Numbered from the stretch's first letter, positions 26,941 to 35,559 are shown. The stretch is DNA of 64,000 bases from Planctomycetota bacterium (GCA_029558835.1 JAKQDH010000063.1:20332-84331), one strand, 5' to 3'. Numbers and translations are program-made. Notes: generated by a model not told the origin, from the sequence alone.

Positions 26941-27507
26941 CTACTCCTCCTCGTGTCGCTTGCGTGCCTTGCCGCCGTGCGGCTCGACCTTCTCGGGGTG
27001 CTCCGACTTGGCCGCGGGCTGCCCCTCGGCCGGCGGCTCCTCCGTCGCGCCCGCCTCCTCCCCACGCTCGCGCACTACCCAGACCTTCACCGTCGCCACC
27101 ACCTCGGGAAGCAGCTTCACCTCCACCTTCACGTTGTCGAGGTGGCGAATCGGCGTCTTCAGCACGACCTGCTCGGCCGTTACGTCGTGCCCCTCGGCAT
27201 TGAGCGCGGCCGCGATCTCGCGCGGCCCGACCGACCCGTACAGCACGCCCTCCGCGTTGGCCTTGACCGGGATCGTCACTTCCAGTTCCGCCAGCCGCTG
27301 CGCCACGCCCTCCATGCGGGCCCGCTCCGCCGCCCGTTCCAGCTCGGCCACCCGCCGGGCCTCGGCCAGTTGCCTGATGTTCGCCTCCGTCGGTTCGATG
27401 GCCAGTCGCTCCGGCAAGAGGTAATTCCGCGCATAACCCGCCGAAACCTCGACCACGTCGCCCACGATCCCCAGGTTCGGCACCGTCCGTCGCAGCAGCA
27501 CTTTCAT
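26941..27507 (-). CDS. rplI: 50S ribosomal protein L9
   Basis: 188 residues. The N-terminal L9 domain is clear: MKVLLRRTVPNLGIVGDVVE and VSAGYARNYLLPERLAIEPT; a long central helix follows, then the C-terminal domain (PVKANAEGVLYGSVGPREIA). About 40 residues longer than the usual L9, with a charged Glu/Lys/Pro tail (from about 150). 54 bases downstream of ssb on the same strand. Confidence 0.95.
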   Translation of the reverse strand: MKVLLRRTVPNLGIVGDVVEVSAGYARNYLLPERLAIEPTEANIRQLAEARRVAELERAAERARMEGVAQRLAELEVTIPVKANAEGVLYGSVGPREIAAALNAEGHDVTAEQVVLKTPIRHLDNVKVEVKLLPEVVATVKVWVVRERGEEAGATEEPPAEGQPAAKSEHPEKVEPHGGKARKRHEEE

Positions 27508-27561
27508 AATGCAGGTCCCTGCCGTTGAATCAGTCTCATTTCTACCCGAGCCGCCGCTCGC

Positions 27562-28038
27562 TCAAAACGGAATGTCGTTGTCATTCGGTGGCGGCGCGCC
27601 GCCGTCATCGTAATCCGGAACCGGGGCTTCCCGGCGACTGCCGGCCGCCGCACCCGTCCCCGCCCGGGTCTCGCTCCGACCACCACCACCGCCGCCACCG
27701 CTGCCCCGCCCGTCGCCGAGGAAGGTGAAGTTCTCCACCAGCACCTGGTGCTTGCTCTTCTTCTCGCCTTCCGGCGTCGTCCACTGGTCAAGCTGGAGGC
27801 GACCTTCGATCAGCACCGACCGCCCCTTGCTCATGTACTGGTTGAAGACCTCGCCGCCCTTGCCGAACAGGGTGCAGTCGATGAAGCACACGTCTTCGCG
27901 GTCCGCCCCGTCACGGTCACGCCACTTCCGGTTCGTGGCGATTCCGAACTTGCAGACCGGCACGTTCGCCGGCGTGTAGCTGAGCTGTGGATCACGCGTG
28001 AGGTTCCCCATCAGCACAATGCGGTTGTAACTCGCCAT
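27562..28038 (-). CDS. ssb: Single-stranded DNA-binding protein
   Basis: 158 residues from ATG 28038 (GGGAGAGG upstream); the five-residue longer frame is not needed. OB-fold: ASYNRIVLMGNLTRDPQLSY, FGIATNRKWRDRDG, VCFIDCTLFGKGGEVFNQYM, KGRSVLIEGRLQLDQWTT. A Gly/Arg-rich linker is followed by the acidic tip DNDIPF, the partner-binding C-terminus of SSB. Between rpsF and rplI as in the common rpsF-ssb-rplI order. Confidence 0.96.
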   Translation of the reverse strand: MASYNRIVLMGNLTRDPQLSYTPANVPVCKFGIATNRKWRDRDGADREDVCFIDCTLFGKGGEVFNQYMSKGRSVLIEGRLQLDQWTTPEGEKKSKHQVLVENFTFLGDGRGSGGGGGGGRSETRAGTGAAAGSRREAPVPDYDDGGAPPPNDNDIPF

Positions 28039-28077
28039 GACGCCCTCTCCCAAACGCCCGTCCGCGAGGGGCAGGCG

Positions 28078-28659
28078 TTACGCTTGTTCGTCGGCAGCAC
28101 CCGGAACGGCCTCGGGGGCCTCCCGGGAAGCCACCGGCGGTGCTTCCCCGCGTTCCCGACCCGCGCCATCCCCGCGTTCCCGGCCCGGGCCGTCCCCGCG
28201 CTCCCGGCCCGGACCGTCCCCGCGCCCGCCGCCCGAGCCACGGTCACCGCCGCCCTCCCGGCGCCCGCGCCGGAAACCGCCCGACCGCTCGCCCTCGGAC
28301 TCCTCGCCGCCGCCCGGCGCCCCCTCGCGTGCCTCGGAACGCAGGGCGGCCGCCCGTTCCATCATCTCCGGCGTCACCGCATCCGCGCGCAACACCAGCG
28401 CCCGCAGCACGTTCTCCGAGATCTCCACGTCGCGATGGAGCTGGCCAATCCGGGTGGGGCCCGCCTTGAAGTACACCAGCACGTACACGCCGCGCTTGCG
28501 ACCCTTGATCTTGTACGCCAGCCGGCGCTCATCCCACCGACGGCAGAACACGATCTCCGCGCCGACGCGCTCCATCAACCGCCGGATCTCCCCTTCACAC
28601 GCCTCAAACGACGCGCCGAAGGTCGGATCAAACAGAAACATCGCTTCGTATTGGTTCAA
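28078..28659 (-). CDS. rpsF: 30S ribosomal protein S6 with long repetitive C-terminal extension
   Basis: 193 residues. The S6 domain (about 1-95) is recognised from MNQYEAMFLFDPTF, RVGAEIVFCRRWDERRLAYK, KRGVYVLVYFKAGPTRIGQL and LRALVLR. Residues about 105-190 are an extension rich in Gly, Arg and Glu with the tandem unit GDGPGRER repeated about three times (GDGPGRER, GDGPGRER, GDGAGRER). Normal S6 is about 95-135 residues. First of the rpsF-ssb-rplI group, 39 bases downstream of pth. Confidence 0.93.
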   Translation of the reverse strand: MNQYEAMFLFDPTFGASFEACEGEIRRLMERVGAEIVFCRRWDERRLAYKIKGRKRGVYVLVYFKAGPTRIGQLHRDVEISENVLRALVLRADAVTPEMMERAAALRSEAREGAPGGGEESEGERSGGFRRGRREGGGDRGSGGGRGDGPGRERGDGPGRERGDGAGRERGEAPPVASREAPEAVPGAADEQA

Positions 28660-28698
28660 CGTCGGTTCACTCCTGCTCAGGGTCCCTCGCCCGTCCGG

Positions 28699-29268
28699 TT
28701 ACTTGCGGTCATCGCCCGCGTTGAAGCGGTTCATCGCCGCCTGTGGCCCGTGCTCGATCCAGCAACACACCGCCTCCGCCGCCCGCTCCCAGGCGGCCTC
28801 GATGAGCGGCTGCTCGTCCTCCGCAAACCGCCCCAGCACGTAGCCGGTCGCGTCGCCCACGGCCGTCCCGATTCCCACCCGCAGACGACACCACTGCTCA
28901 CTGCCCAGCATGTCGATGATGTCCTGCAGGCCATTGTGACCGCCGGCGGACCCCAGCGCTCGCAGGCGAAGTCGCCCCACCGGCAACGCCAGGTCGTCGG
29001 CCACGACCAGCAGGTCCTCAAACGACAACTTGTAAAACTGCCCCGCGGCCAGCACCGCCCGTCCGCTGCGGTTCATAAACGTCGTCGGCTTCAGCAGCAC
29101 CACCGGCTGACCCGCGAGCCTCCCCTGCCCGAACCAGCCGTGAAACTTCTCGCTCGCCAGGCTGATGCCGCCCTGCCGGGCCAGCACGTCCACCACGCGG
29201 AAACCCACGTTGTGCCGCGTCTCCGCATACTGCGGACCAGGATTGCCCAGACCCACGATCAGCTTCAC
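28699..29268 (-). CDS. pth: Peptidyl-tRNA hydrolase
   Basis: 189 residues with the Pth signature: MKLIVGLGNPGPQYAETRHN (catalytic His19 in TRHNVGF), FHGWFGQGRLAGQPVVLLKP, TTFMNRSG, VVADDLALPVGRLRLR, and GSAGGHNGLQDIIDMLGSEQ. Releases tRNA from prematurely dropped peptidyl-tRNA in the cytoplasm. Sits between rplY and rpsF with 38-39 base gaps, the frequent rplY-pth pairing. Confidence 0.95.
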   Translation of the reverse strand: MKLIVGLGNPGPQYAETRHNVGFRVVDVLARQGGISLASEKFHGWFGQGRLAGQPVVLLKPTTFMNRSGRAVLAAGQFYKLSFEDLLVVADDLALPVGRLRLRALGSAGGHNGLQDIIDMLGSEQWCRLRVGIGTAVGDATGYVLGRFAEDEQPLIEAAWERAAEAVCCWIEHGPQAAMNRFNAGDDRK

Positions 29269-29306
29269 GCCTGCTCAACCGGTCGACCGCGTCGCCGCTC
29301 GTTCCG

Positions 29307-29978
29307 CTACTCCTTCTTCTTGGCCTTCTGCCCCTCGTCCTCCGCGGGCTCCTCCGGTCGCACCCGGCCGATCCGTTCCGGCTCGGCAGCGGCCGCTTCG
29401 CCTTCCACCGCCGGCGCGGCTGCCTCCGGTGCCTCGACCAGCGCCTTGACCACGGCGACGCGATCTTCCGGCGGCGTCACTGCGACCACGCCCGGCGGAA
29501 GCTGGACGTCCTTTACGCACAACACGTGTCCCAACTCCATGTCCGTCACCACCGGACGCAGGGTCTCGGGAATGTCGGTCACGCGGCACTCGACCTCGAC
29601 CTCGCCCAGCAACTGCTCCAGAATGCCGCCCTCGGCCACCCCCTTGGGCACCCCGCGTAGCTCGATCGCCACCTTGACCCGCACCCGCTCGTGCATGTCC
29701 ACGCGGGCCAGATCGATGTGGATCGGCGCGAGGCCCAGATGATCGTACTGCACTTCCTTGATCAGGTACTGCTTGACCTCCCCGTTCAACTCAACCTGCA
29801 GGGTGCGCGCCCCGTGGCCGATGGCCACCTCCACCTCGTGTTCGTGGAGCGTCACCGGCTCCGGCGGTTCATGGTGTCCGTAGATGATGGCCGGCAAGGA
29901 GCCCTTCTCGCGCAGTGCGCGGGCCGTCCGGGTGCCTCCCGGCGTGCGCGGCTCGGCCTTCAGTGTCAGCATTTCCAT
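29307..29978 (-). CDS. rplY: 50S ribosomal protein L25 (CTC family)
   Basis: 223 residues from ATG 29978 (AAGGAA upstream). N-terminal 5S rRNA-binding L25 domain (LKAEPRTPGGTRTARALREK, GSLPAIIYGHHEPPEPVTLH, KQYLIKEVQYDHLGLAPIHI) and the C-terminal TL5/CTC domain (RVKVAIELRGVPKGVAEGG, VECRVTDIPETLRPVVTDM). The last about 40 residues are an Ala/Glu/Lys-rich tail. The start lies 25 bases after the prs stop. Confidence 0.93.
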   Translation of the reverse strand: MEMLTLKAEPRTPGGTRTARALREKGSLPAIIYGHHEPPEPVTLHEHEVEVAIGHGARTLQVELNGEVKQYLIKEVQYDHLGLAPIHIDLARVDMHERVRVKVAIELRGVPKGVAEGGILEQLLGEVEVECRVTDIPETLRPVVTDMELGHVLCVKDVQLPPGVVAVTPPEDRVAVVKALVEAPEAAAPAVEGEAAAAEPERIGRVRPEEPAEDEGQKAKKKE

Positions 29979-30003
29979 CGTCGGTTCCTTACGTGTGTCC
30001 GTC

Positions 30004-30984
30004 CTATCTGTCAAACAACGCACTTACGGATCGGTGCTCGTGAATCCGCCGGATCGCCTCTCCGATCAACTCGGCCACTGACAACACCGTCAGGTTCTTC
30101 AAACCCGCTGCCACGTCCGGGCGCAGCGGCACCGTATCGGTGACCACGATCTCCGCCAGCTCCGCCTCGCGCAAGCGCTGCAAGGCCGGGCCGGCGAACA
30201 ACCCGTGCGTCGCCCCGACGTAGATCGCCCGCGCACCGTGCGCCCGCACCAGGTGGGCCGCCTCCGCCACCGTGCCCGCCGTCGTGATCATGTCGTCGAA
30301 CATCACCGCCGTCTTGCCCGCCACGTCACCCACCAGTTTCACCGCGGTCGTCTTGTCACCCGACAACCGCCGCTTGTAGATGACCGCCAGTTCCGCCCCC
30401 AGCCGGGCCGCGAAGTCGTTGCCCAGCTTGAGATTCCCCACGTCCGGCGACACGAACACCGCGTCCGGGATCTTCCGCGACAGGCAGTGCCTGGCGAGCA
30501 CCGGGGCGGCCGTCAGGTGGTCCACCGGCAGATCGAAGAACCCCTGAATCTGGTCCGCGTGCAGGTTCATCGCCAGCACCCGGTCCGCCCCCGCCTGCGC
30601 GATCATGTTGGCCACCAGCTTGGCGGTAATCGGCGTGCGCCCCTCCGCCTTGCGGTCCTGCCGGGCATAACCGTAGTACGGGATGACGGCCGTGATCCGC
30701 TGCGCGCTCGCTCGCCGCAGGGAGTCGATGAAAATCAGCAACTCCATCAGGTTGTCGTTGACCGGCGGACACGTTGACTGAATCACGAAGCAGTCGCGCC
30801 CGCGCACGTCGTCTTCCAGCTTGATCAGCGTCTCGCCGTCCGGGAAGTGACTGCTGCTCGCCTTGCCCCGCGGCAGGTTGAGGTACTGACACACCTTGTC
30901 GGTCAGCGCCGAACTCGCGGAGCCCCCGAACACCTGGAGCCCGCCGACCGGTGAGTTCACCGCCTGCTCGCCATGCCTCGTCAT
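30004..30984 (-). CDS. prs: Ribose-phosphate pyrophosphokinase
   Basis: 326 residues from ATG 30984. Key motifs: SSHFPDGETLIKLEDDVRG, FVIQSTCPPVNDNLMELLIF, ITAVIPYYGYARQDRK, MNLHADQIQGFFDLPVDHLT, PDVGNLK and the PRPP loop MFDDMITTAGTVAEAA. Makes PRPP for nucleotide synthesis. First protein gene of the minus-strand cluster, downstream of tRNA-Gln. In the family binding loop the usual VSPDxGG is VSPDVGN, a minor variation. Confidence 0.95.
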   Translation of the reverse strand: MTRHGEQAVNSPVGGLQVFGGSASSALTDKVCQYLNLPRGKASSSHFPDGETLIKLEDDVRGRDCFVIQSTCPPVNDNLMELLIFIDSLRRASAQRITAVIPYYGYARQDRKAEGRTPITAKLVANMIAQAGADRVLAMNLHADQIQGFFDLPVDHLTAAPVLARHCLSRKIPDAVFVSPDVGNLKLGNDFAARLGAELAVIYKRRLSGDKTTAVKLVGDVAGKTAVMFDDMITTAGTVAEAAHLVRAHGARAIYVGATHGLFAGPALQRLREAELAEIVVTDTVPLRPDVAAGLKNLTVLSVAELIGEAIRRIHEHRSVSALFDR

Positions 30985-31061
30985 ATCGCCCTGACTCCGT
31001 TCGTCGCCGCCTGCCGGCTCAACCACGTGCTCACGCGGAGTGTTCCTGCCCCCGACGAACC

Positions 31062-31131
31062 TGCCCGGCCAGGATTCGAACCTGGAACGCCAGGACCAAA
31101 ACCTGGTGTGTTACCATTACACCACCGGGCA
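31062..31131 (-). tRNA. tRNA-Gln (TTG anticodon)
   Basis: 70 bases on the minus strand fold into a complete cloverleaf: acceptor TGCCCGG/CCGGGCA, D-stem GTGT/ACAC, anticodon stem CCAGG/CCTGG with loop TTTTGGT (anticodon TTG at loop positions 3-5, reading CAA/CAG), variable loop CGTT, T-arm CCAGG TTCGAAT CCTGG. CCA is not encoded. It precedes prs and may share a transcript with it. Confidence 0.95.
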
Positions 31132-31705
31132 ATCCACCGGGCGCATACCCGCACGCCTCGACCGCGGCAACGTTCCCTTGAAGCACCCGGGATAGCCGAG
31201 GGGCCCGTCCAGGCATCAGGAAGGAGTTGCGGCGGCCACTCACGACCGAGGCCTGGGCACCCTGCCGCCTTGCGAGAATGCCCAGCGTTCGCCCGCGCTG
31301 CAACGGCGCGGGCAAGAATCCGCCCCTCAGGGTCGTGAGACTCTCCACCGGCGCGCCCGTCCCCCGGTCGCGCTCGGAAGGGGGAAGGGTACGCCCTCAT
31401 CGCCCCAAAGTCAATAACTCACGTCGCGTGCCCCGGCCGGCGCTCCTCGGCCGACCAAGTCGCACGCCGGTACCGCAACGCGACCGTACTTGCCGCTCGC
31501 CCCCATCCAATGCAAGTGCGAGGCGATATTATAACGCAATTTTCGATAGTCATATGGGTAAATGTTGTCCGATAACATGGGATAATTGGAACGACTAGGA
31601 TCAGTAGTGGTCCAGCCGGAATCGGGCAGGATGCCCAGGTGCCGCTTGGCCGCCGCACACTCTGTCACGGAGGTCGGGCGCAGGCGCGAGTGGGAGGTAA
31701 CGAGC
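31132..31705. other. 574-bp gap with an AT-rich promoter-like patch
   Basis: No gene is evident. About 31520-31600 is notably AT-rich for this genome (gatattataacgcaatttt, gggataattgg) and contains the short inverted repeat ATGTT-n7-AACAT; it is the likely promoter of the small exported protein starting at 31706. Confidence 0.45.
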
Positions 31706-31903
31706 ATGACCCATACCCAAACCGGGCGGAGACTGGCGAAGGTTCTGGCGGGAGCGCTGCTGGCCACATTGGCGGAGACGACGTGCAGCCCCACCGATTT
31801 CCAGCGTCTCGTTGCCGGCGTCAACGCGGTGGTAAACTATGATGAGCACCGCGAGATCACGTTTGACGACTGGCTTGATCAGGAGCTGGACAAGTTGTTC
31901 TGA
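31706..31903 (+). CDS. Small exported or membrane-anchored protein
   Basis: 65 residues from ATG 31706 with GGGAGG about ten bases upstream. A positively charged start and hydrophobic segment (GRRLAKVLAGALLATLAE) look like a signal peptide or anchor. The short remainder contains one Cys, SPTDFQRLVAGVNAVVNYDE and an acidic end FDDWLDQELDKLF. No family recognised. An AT-rich promoter-like region precedes it. It lies convergent with the candidate selenoprotein gene. Confidence 0.55.
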   Translation: MTHTQTGRRLAKVLAGALLATLAETTCSPTDFQRLVAGVNAVVNYDEHREITFDDWLDQELDKLF

Positions 31904-32109
31904 GGCGTGAGCGCCGCCCTGCGGGGTTGCGCAGTAGCCGTCGCGCGGACCGCGGCCAGGTACGTCAGTTGAGCCGGAACGAAGCCGGCCCACGGAGTGA
32001 TCTCCGGGGGCCGGGGTTGCGTAGGGGTCGCGTGTGGATCATCCGCGCGTTACGCGCGCGTGCACCAGTCACCGCGTACTCGCGCTGCCCGACCGGGCAG
32101 CGCCTGCGT

Positions 32110-32667
32110 TCACGTGTGCCGTCGCCTGTGTCGGTGCCATATCGTGGCACTTCCACCCGCGGCGAGCCCGCTTGCCAGCAGCAGCACACCCCATGCGGCA
32201 ACCGCAGGCACCGGCGGATCCGCGCACCCATGAATGAGCTGGGCGTTTGGTCCGTCACAAACGTACCCGGGTTGGCACTGCTGGCTCGGCGTCCAGCGGC
32301 ACCAGGAGTACCGCCCGGCCTGGCAGGCAGCCACGCAGGCGTCGTACGTCGCATTGTTCATGCACCCATCCTGGGCGCCAATGACGCTGTCCCTTCACTC
32401 ACAACATCCGGTACCACAATAGAAGAAGATCGTGGGGTTAGGGCAGGTGTTGTCGGGATTGCAGACCGCGAACGGGTCCGGGTCCCACTCGCACCAGTCC
32501 CACCCGCCGGCCTGGCAGGCTTGTTGACACTGTTCGGCCGTCACCCAATCGGTATCGCAGGCAGACTGCCCGCTGTACCTGTGTCACCCTCAGCACGTAG
32601 CTTCCGCCCGGATGGTGGTGAACAGCACCACCCCGAGCATCCCCAGGAGCAGCCATGTACGGTTCAT
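32110..32667 (-). CDS. Candidate exported multi-selenocysteine protein with two Cys-rich repeats
   Basis: One frame of 185 codons from ATG 32667 (GGGAGG eight bases upstream) to TGA 32110, with no TAA, TAG or frameshift but three in-frame TGAs: codons 26, 28 and 91. Residues 1-23 are a signal peptide (MNRTWLLLGMLGVVLFTTIR, cleavage after AEA). Two repeats follow: Cys25-Cys75 and Cys88-Cys137. They align as C-U-G-U (25-28) with C-C-E-U (88-91), then Cys at 47/111, 51/115, 59/123, 69/131 and 75/137, with ACQAG and WC-x-W shared. So TGA 28 matches TGA 91, and TGA 26 matches Cys89. The end (PVPAVAAWGVLLLASGLAAG plus a basic tip) is a sorting/anchor-like tail. Read as selenoprotein: redox-active exported protein. 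Alternative: a pseudogene, whose third fragment could restart at Met103. Confidence 0.6.
32362..32378 (-). promoter_or_regulatory. Putative bacterial SECIS hairpin for TGA codon 91
   Basis: On the coding strand GCGCCC AGGAT GGGTGC forms six pairs (one G-U) with loop AGGAT. The loop begins 22 nucleotides after the TGA and has G at its second position. Known bacterial SECIS rules ask for a loop of 3-14 nucleotides about 16-37 nucleotides after UGA, with G among the first two loop bases. Confidence 0.5.
32557..32573 (-). promoter_or_regulatory. Putative bacterial SECIS hairpin for TGA codons 26 and 28
   Basis: Coding-strand GCGGGCA GTC TGCCTGC forms seven pairs (one G-U) with loop GTC, first base G. 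The loop starts 17 nucleotides after TGA 28 and 23 after TGA 26, both inside the bacterial SECIS window. A single element could serve both codons of the C-U-G-U motif. Confidence 0.5.
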
Positions 32668-33101
32668 GTTTCCATTCCTCCCAAATATGATGTGAGCACG
32701 TTCGCGTCAGCCCCCCACGCCTTCGCACCGCAGGCAACTGCGGTCGCACCTGGATGGCGTCCCCACCGCCGAGTGGGTGTTGCCATCCTGAACCAGAGTT
32801 GATAGACACCAGGATACCGTGGAGCCGGCACCGGGGGAAGGGGGTGCTTCCCATCCGGGGACTGCGTGAGCCCACGAGGGCCGGGCGGCGCGCGGTTCGC
32901 GGGGGGCCAGGCCCGGGCCCTGCGGCTGGACGCCGCCGCCGACACGGTTCCCCTGCTCACGTCTGCGCCGGCCACTGCGTCATGCCGGGATGCTGTATCA
33001 CCCCCTGGTCGAACACGCTACGATACGACAAGCGGCACCGGGGTGCAGGGCGCGGGCCCGGTTGACACTTGGGGGGATCCGGGAGAAAGCAGGCGACCGT
33101 C
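32668..33101. other. 434-bp divergent intergenic region
   Basis: Lies between the candidate selenoprotein (minus) and the GH31 gene (plus); promoters for both are expected. CATATT near 32683-32690 (complement) could be a -10 of the minus-strand gene. No other gene or structure seen. Confidence 0.4.
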
Positions 33102-35306
33102 ATGAAGAAGCCAAGCAGAACGGCCTCCGGGCGTGCCCATCCCGCTGCGATGGTCCAGGCCGGGCGGGCCCGCTTCACCGTGCTGACGCCTTCCCTGGTA
33201 CGCCTGGAGTACGACCCTACGGAGCGGTTCGAGGGGCGTCCCACCCTGTTCGCCGTGCGACGGCGCCTGCCGGTTCCGGCCATGACCGTCCAACGGGACG
33301 GCGAGGTTCTGACGATCCAGACGGACCGCCTGTGCGTACGCTACGCGCCGGGGCCCGAGGGGCTCGGCCAGGACAACCTCTCGATTGTCGTGCCCACACC
33401 AGCCGGCGAGGTTCGCTGGGTACCCGGGATGCGCAACACCGGGAGCCTCGGCGGCACCTTGCGCACGCTTGATGAGTGCAGCGGCCCGGCCCCGCTTGGT
33501 GACGGCGTGCTCTCCCGCGCGGGATGGTTCGTGCTGGACGACTCGCACGCTCCGGTGCTGACCAACGGCTGGATCGCGGCCCGCGCGGCCGACCCGGCCG
33601 CCGTGGACTGGTACTTCTTCGGCTACGGGCGCGACTACGAGACCGCCCTGCGCGACCTGCTGGCCGTGGCGGGCCCCGTGCCTCTGCCGCCGCGGTTTGC
33701 ATTCGGAAGCTGGTATTCCCGCTACTGGCCGTACCCGGCACGCGACTTCGTCAAGATCGCCGATCAGTACCGCGCCCACGCCTTTCCGCTGGACGTCATG
33801 GTGCTTGACATGGACTGGCACCTGGAAGGGTGGACGGGCTACACCTGGAACGCGAAGCTGATTCCCGACCCGACGGCGCTGCTGAAGGCCCTGCACGCGC
33901 GAGGTCTGCGGGTCACGCTGAACCTCCATCCGGCCGACGGCGTCCATCCGCACGAACGGGCGTACCCGGCCTTCGCGGAGGCGTTGGGACGCAACCCCAG
34001 CGAGCGACAACCCATCCCCTTCGATGTTACCGACCGCAACTACATGCGTGAGTACTTCCGGCTCCTGCATCATCCGCTGGAGCGGCAGGGCGTGGACTTC
34101 TGGTGGATCGACTGGCAACAGGAGCGTCGCTGCGCGGTGCCCGGGCTCGATCCGCTCCTGTGGCTGAATCACCTGCACGCCACCGACGCCGGGCGACCCG
34201 GAACGAACCGGCGCGGGCTGCTCCTGAGCCGCTGGGCCGGTTGGGGCAACCATCGCTACCCGTTGCACTTCTCCGGCGACACGCACGCGAGCTGGGAGGT
34301 GTTGCGTTTCCAGGTGCGGTTCACGGCAGCCGGCGGCAACGTCGGGGCGACCTACTGGTCGCACGATCTGGGCGGACACTACGCGGACGAGCGGACGGAT
34401 CCCGAGCTGTTCGTGCGCTGGCTGCAATTCGGGGCGTTCACGGCCGCGCTGAGGGTGCACAGCACGCGCTCGGCCCACAACGACCGCCGGCCCTGGCTGG
34501 ACGGACCGCCGTTTGACGAGGTCGCCCGACGCGCGTATGCCCTGCGTTATCGCCTGTTGCCGTATATCTACACGATGGCCCGCCGGACGTACGACACGGG
34601 CCTGCCGCTGGTACGACCAGTGTACCTGGCGTATCCCGACGAGGAACGCGCCTACCGGGCCGAGGGGCAGTTCCTGTTCGGCGATGACCTGCTCGTGGCG
34701 CCGGTGACCCAACCTGGCACCGGCCCGCAGCGCGTGGCCGACGTTACGGTCTGGCTGCCGCCGGGGACTTGGTGCCACCTGCTGACCGGCGCCGTGCACG
34801 TGGGGCCGGTGGAGCTCACGCTGAGCCTGCCGCTGGACATGATGGCCGTGTTCGTCCGCGCGGGCGTGCCGGTGCCGATGGCGCCGCCGGGTTGCCTGTA
34901 CAGCCGCCAGACCGAGCGGGCCCTACACGTACGCGTGCACGCCGGGCCGGCCGGGAGCGCCCGTTGTTACCACGATGACGGCGAGACCAATGCCTATCAG
35001 GGCGGGCGCTACGCCTGGACCCACCTGGAGTACGCCCCGCTGGACGGCGGCGCGCACGAAATCCACGTCGGGCCATTGGCAGGCGAACCGGCCGTCGTGC
35101 CCTTCCGCCGCGATACGGTGTTGGAACTGGTCGGCACCGCGCCCCCTCGCGAGGTGCGGGTTAATGAACGGGTGCTGAGCCCCCCGCAGTGGGTCTACCG
35201 GGCGGGGTCCGCCACGACGCTCGTGACCCTGCGGGCATTGCCGACGCGCGAGACCTGTATCATCCGGGTGGCTGCACCGGTGGACGCGAGCGTCCCGGCC
35301 GGCTGA
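33102..35306 (+). CDS. Glycoside hydrolase family 31 (alpha-glucosidase/xylosidase-like)
   Basis: 734 residues from ATG 33102 (an 11-residue longer frame was rejected). N-terminal beta domain (about 20-200), then the TIM barrel: PPRFAFGSWYSRYWPYPARD, DVMVLDMDWHLEGWTGYTWN, and the nucleophile motif FWWIDWQQ with Asp337. HFSGDTHASWEVLRFQV contains the expected acid/base Asp393. C-terminal beta-sandwich segments follow (FLFGDDLLVAPVTQPGTG; YHDDGETNAYQGG). No signal peptide is evident, so it is probably cytoplasmic, hydrolysing alpha-linked glucose or xylose oligosaccharides. The exact specificity is not set by these motifs. Stands alone. Confidence 0.92.
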   Translation: MKKPSRTASGRAHPAAMVQAGRARFTVLTPSLVRLEYDPTERFEGRPTLFAVRRRLPVPAMTVQRDGEVLTIQTDRLCVRYAPGPEGLGQDNLSIVVPTPAGEVRWVPGMRNTGSLGGTLRTLDECSGPAPLGDGVLSRAGWFVLDDSHAPVLTNGWIAARAADPAAVDWYFFGYGRDYETALRDLLAVAGPVPLPPRFAFGSWYSRYWPYPARDFVKIADQYRAHAFPLDVMVLDMDWHLEGWTGYTWNAKLIPDPTALLKALHARGLRVTLNLHPADGVHPHERAYPAFAEALGRNPSERQPIPFDVTDRNYMREYFRLLHHPLERQGVDFWWIDWQQERRCAVPGLDPLLWLNHLHATDAGRPGTNRRGLLLSRWAGWGNHRYPLHFSGDTHASWEVLRFQVRFTAAGGNVGATYWSHDLGGHYADERTDPELFVRWLQFGAFTAALRVHSTRSAHNDRRPWLDGPPFDEVARRAYALRYRLLPYIYTMARRTYDTGLPLVRPVYLAYPDEERAYRAEGQFLFGDDLLVAPVTQPGTGPQRVADVTVWLPPGTWCHLLTGAVHVGPVELTLSLPLDMMAVFVRAGVPVPMAPPGCLYSRQTERALHVRVHAGPAGSARCYHDDGETNAYQGGRYAWTHLEYAPLDGGAHEIHVGPLAGEPAVVPFRRDTVLELVGTAPPREVRVNERVLSPPQWVYRAGSATTLVTLRALPTRETCIIRVAAPVDASVPAG

Positions 35307-35559
35307 CGGGTGACAGTCCGATACTTCGCCGGTTTCCCAACGGTTCGCACGCGGCGCGAACGTACCCACCCAAGCCGACCCACGTTGACACCGATACAAC
35401 ACGGGCAGCCTGTTGAGGGTCTCGCGTCCGCAGTCGGTGCCGCGCGGACCGGTGTACCTGACACCTTCTACGTCGGCCCGGGGGGCCGACGCTGCTTCTC
35501 CAACGGGCTGCCGGGAGCACGCGTCAGGGGTCCATTGTCTCACAAGGTGCGGTCTTATC

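Noticed and set aside
32110..32361. Separate 83-residue gene starting at Met103 of the candidate selenoprotein
   Set aside because: No ribosome binding site precedes it, and the upstream codons are in the same frame with a matching Cys repeat; a single TGA-containing gene explains the data better.
33018..34799. 593-residue minus-strand frame opposite the GH31 gene
   Set aside because: Shadow of the glycosidase; no motifs.
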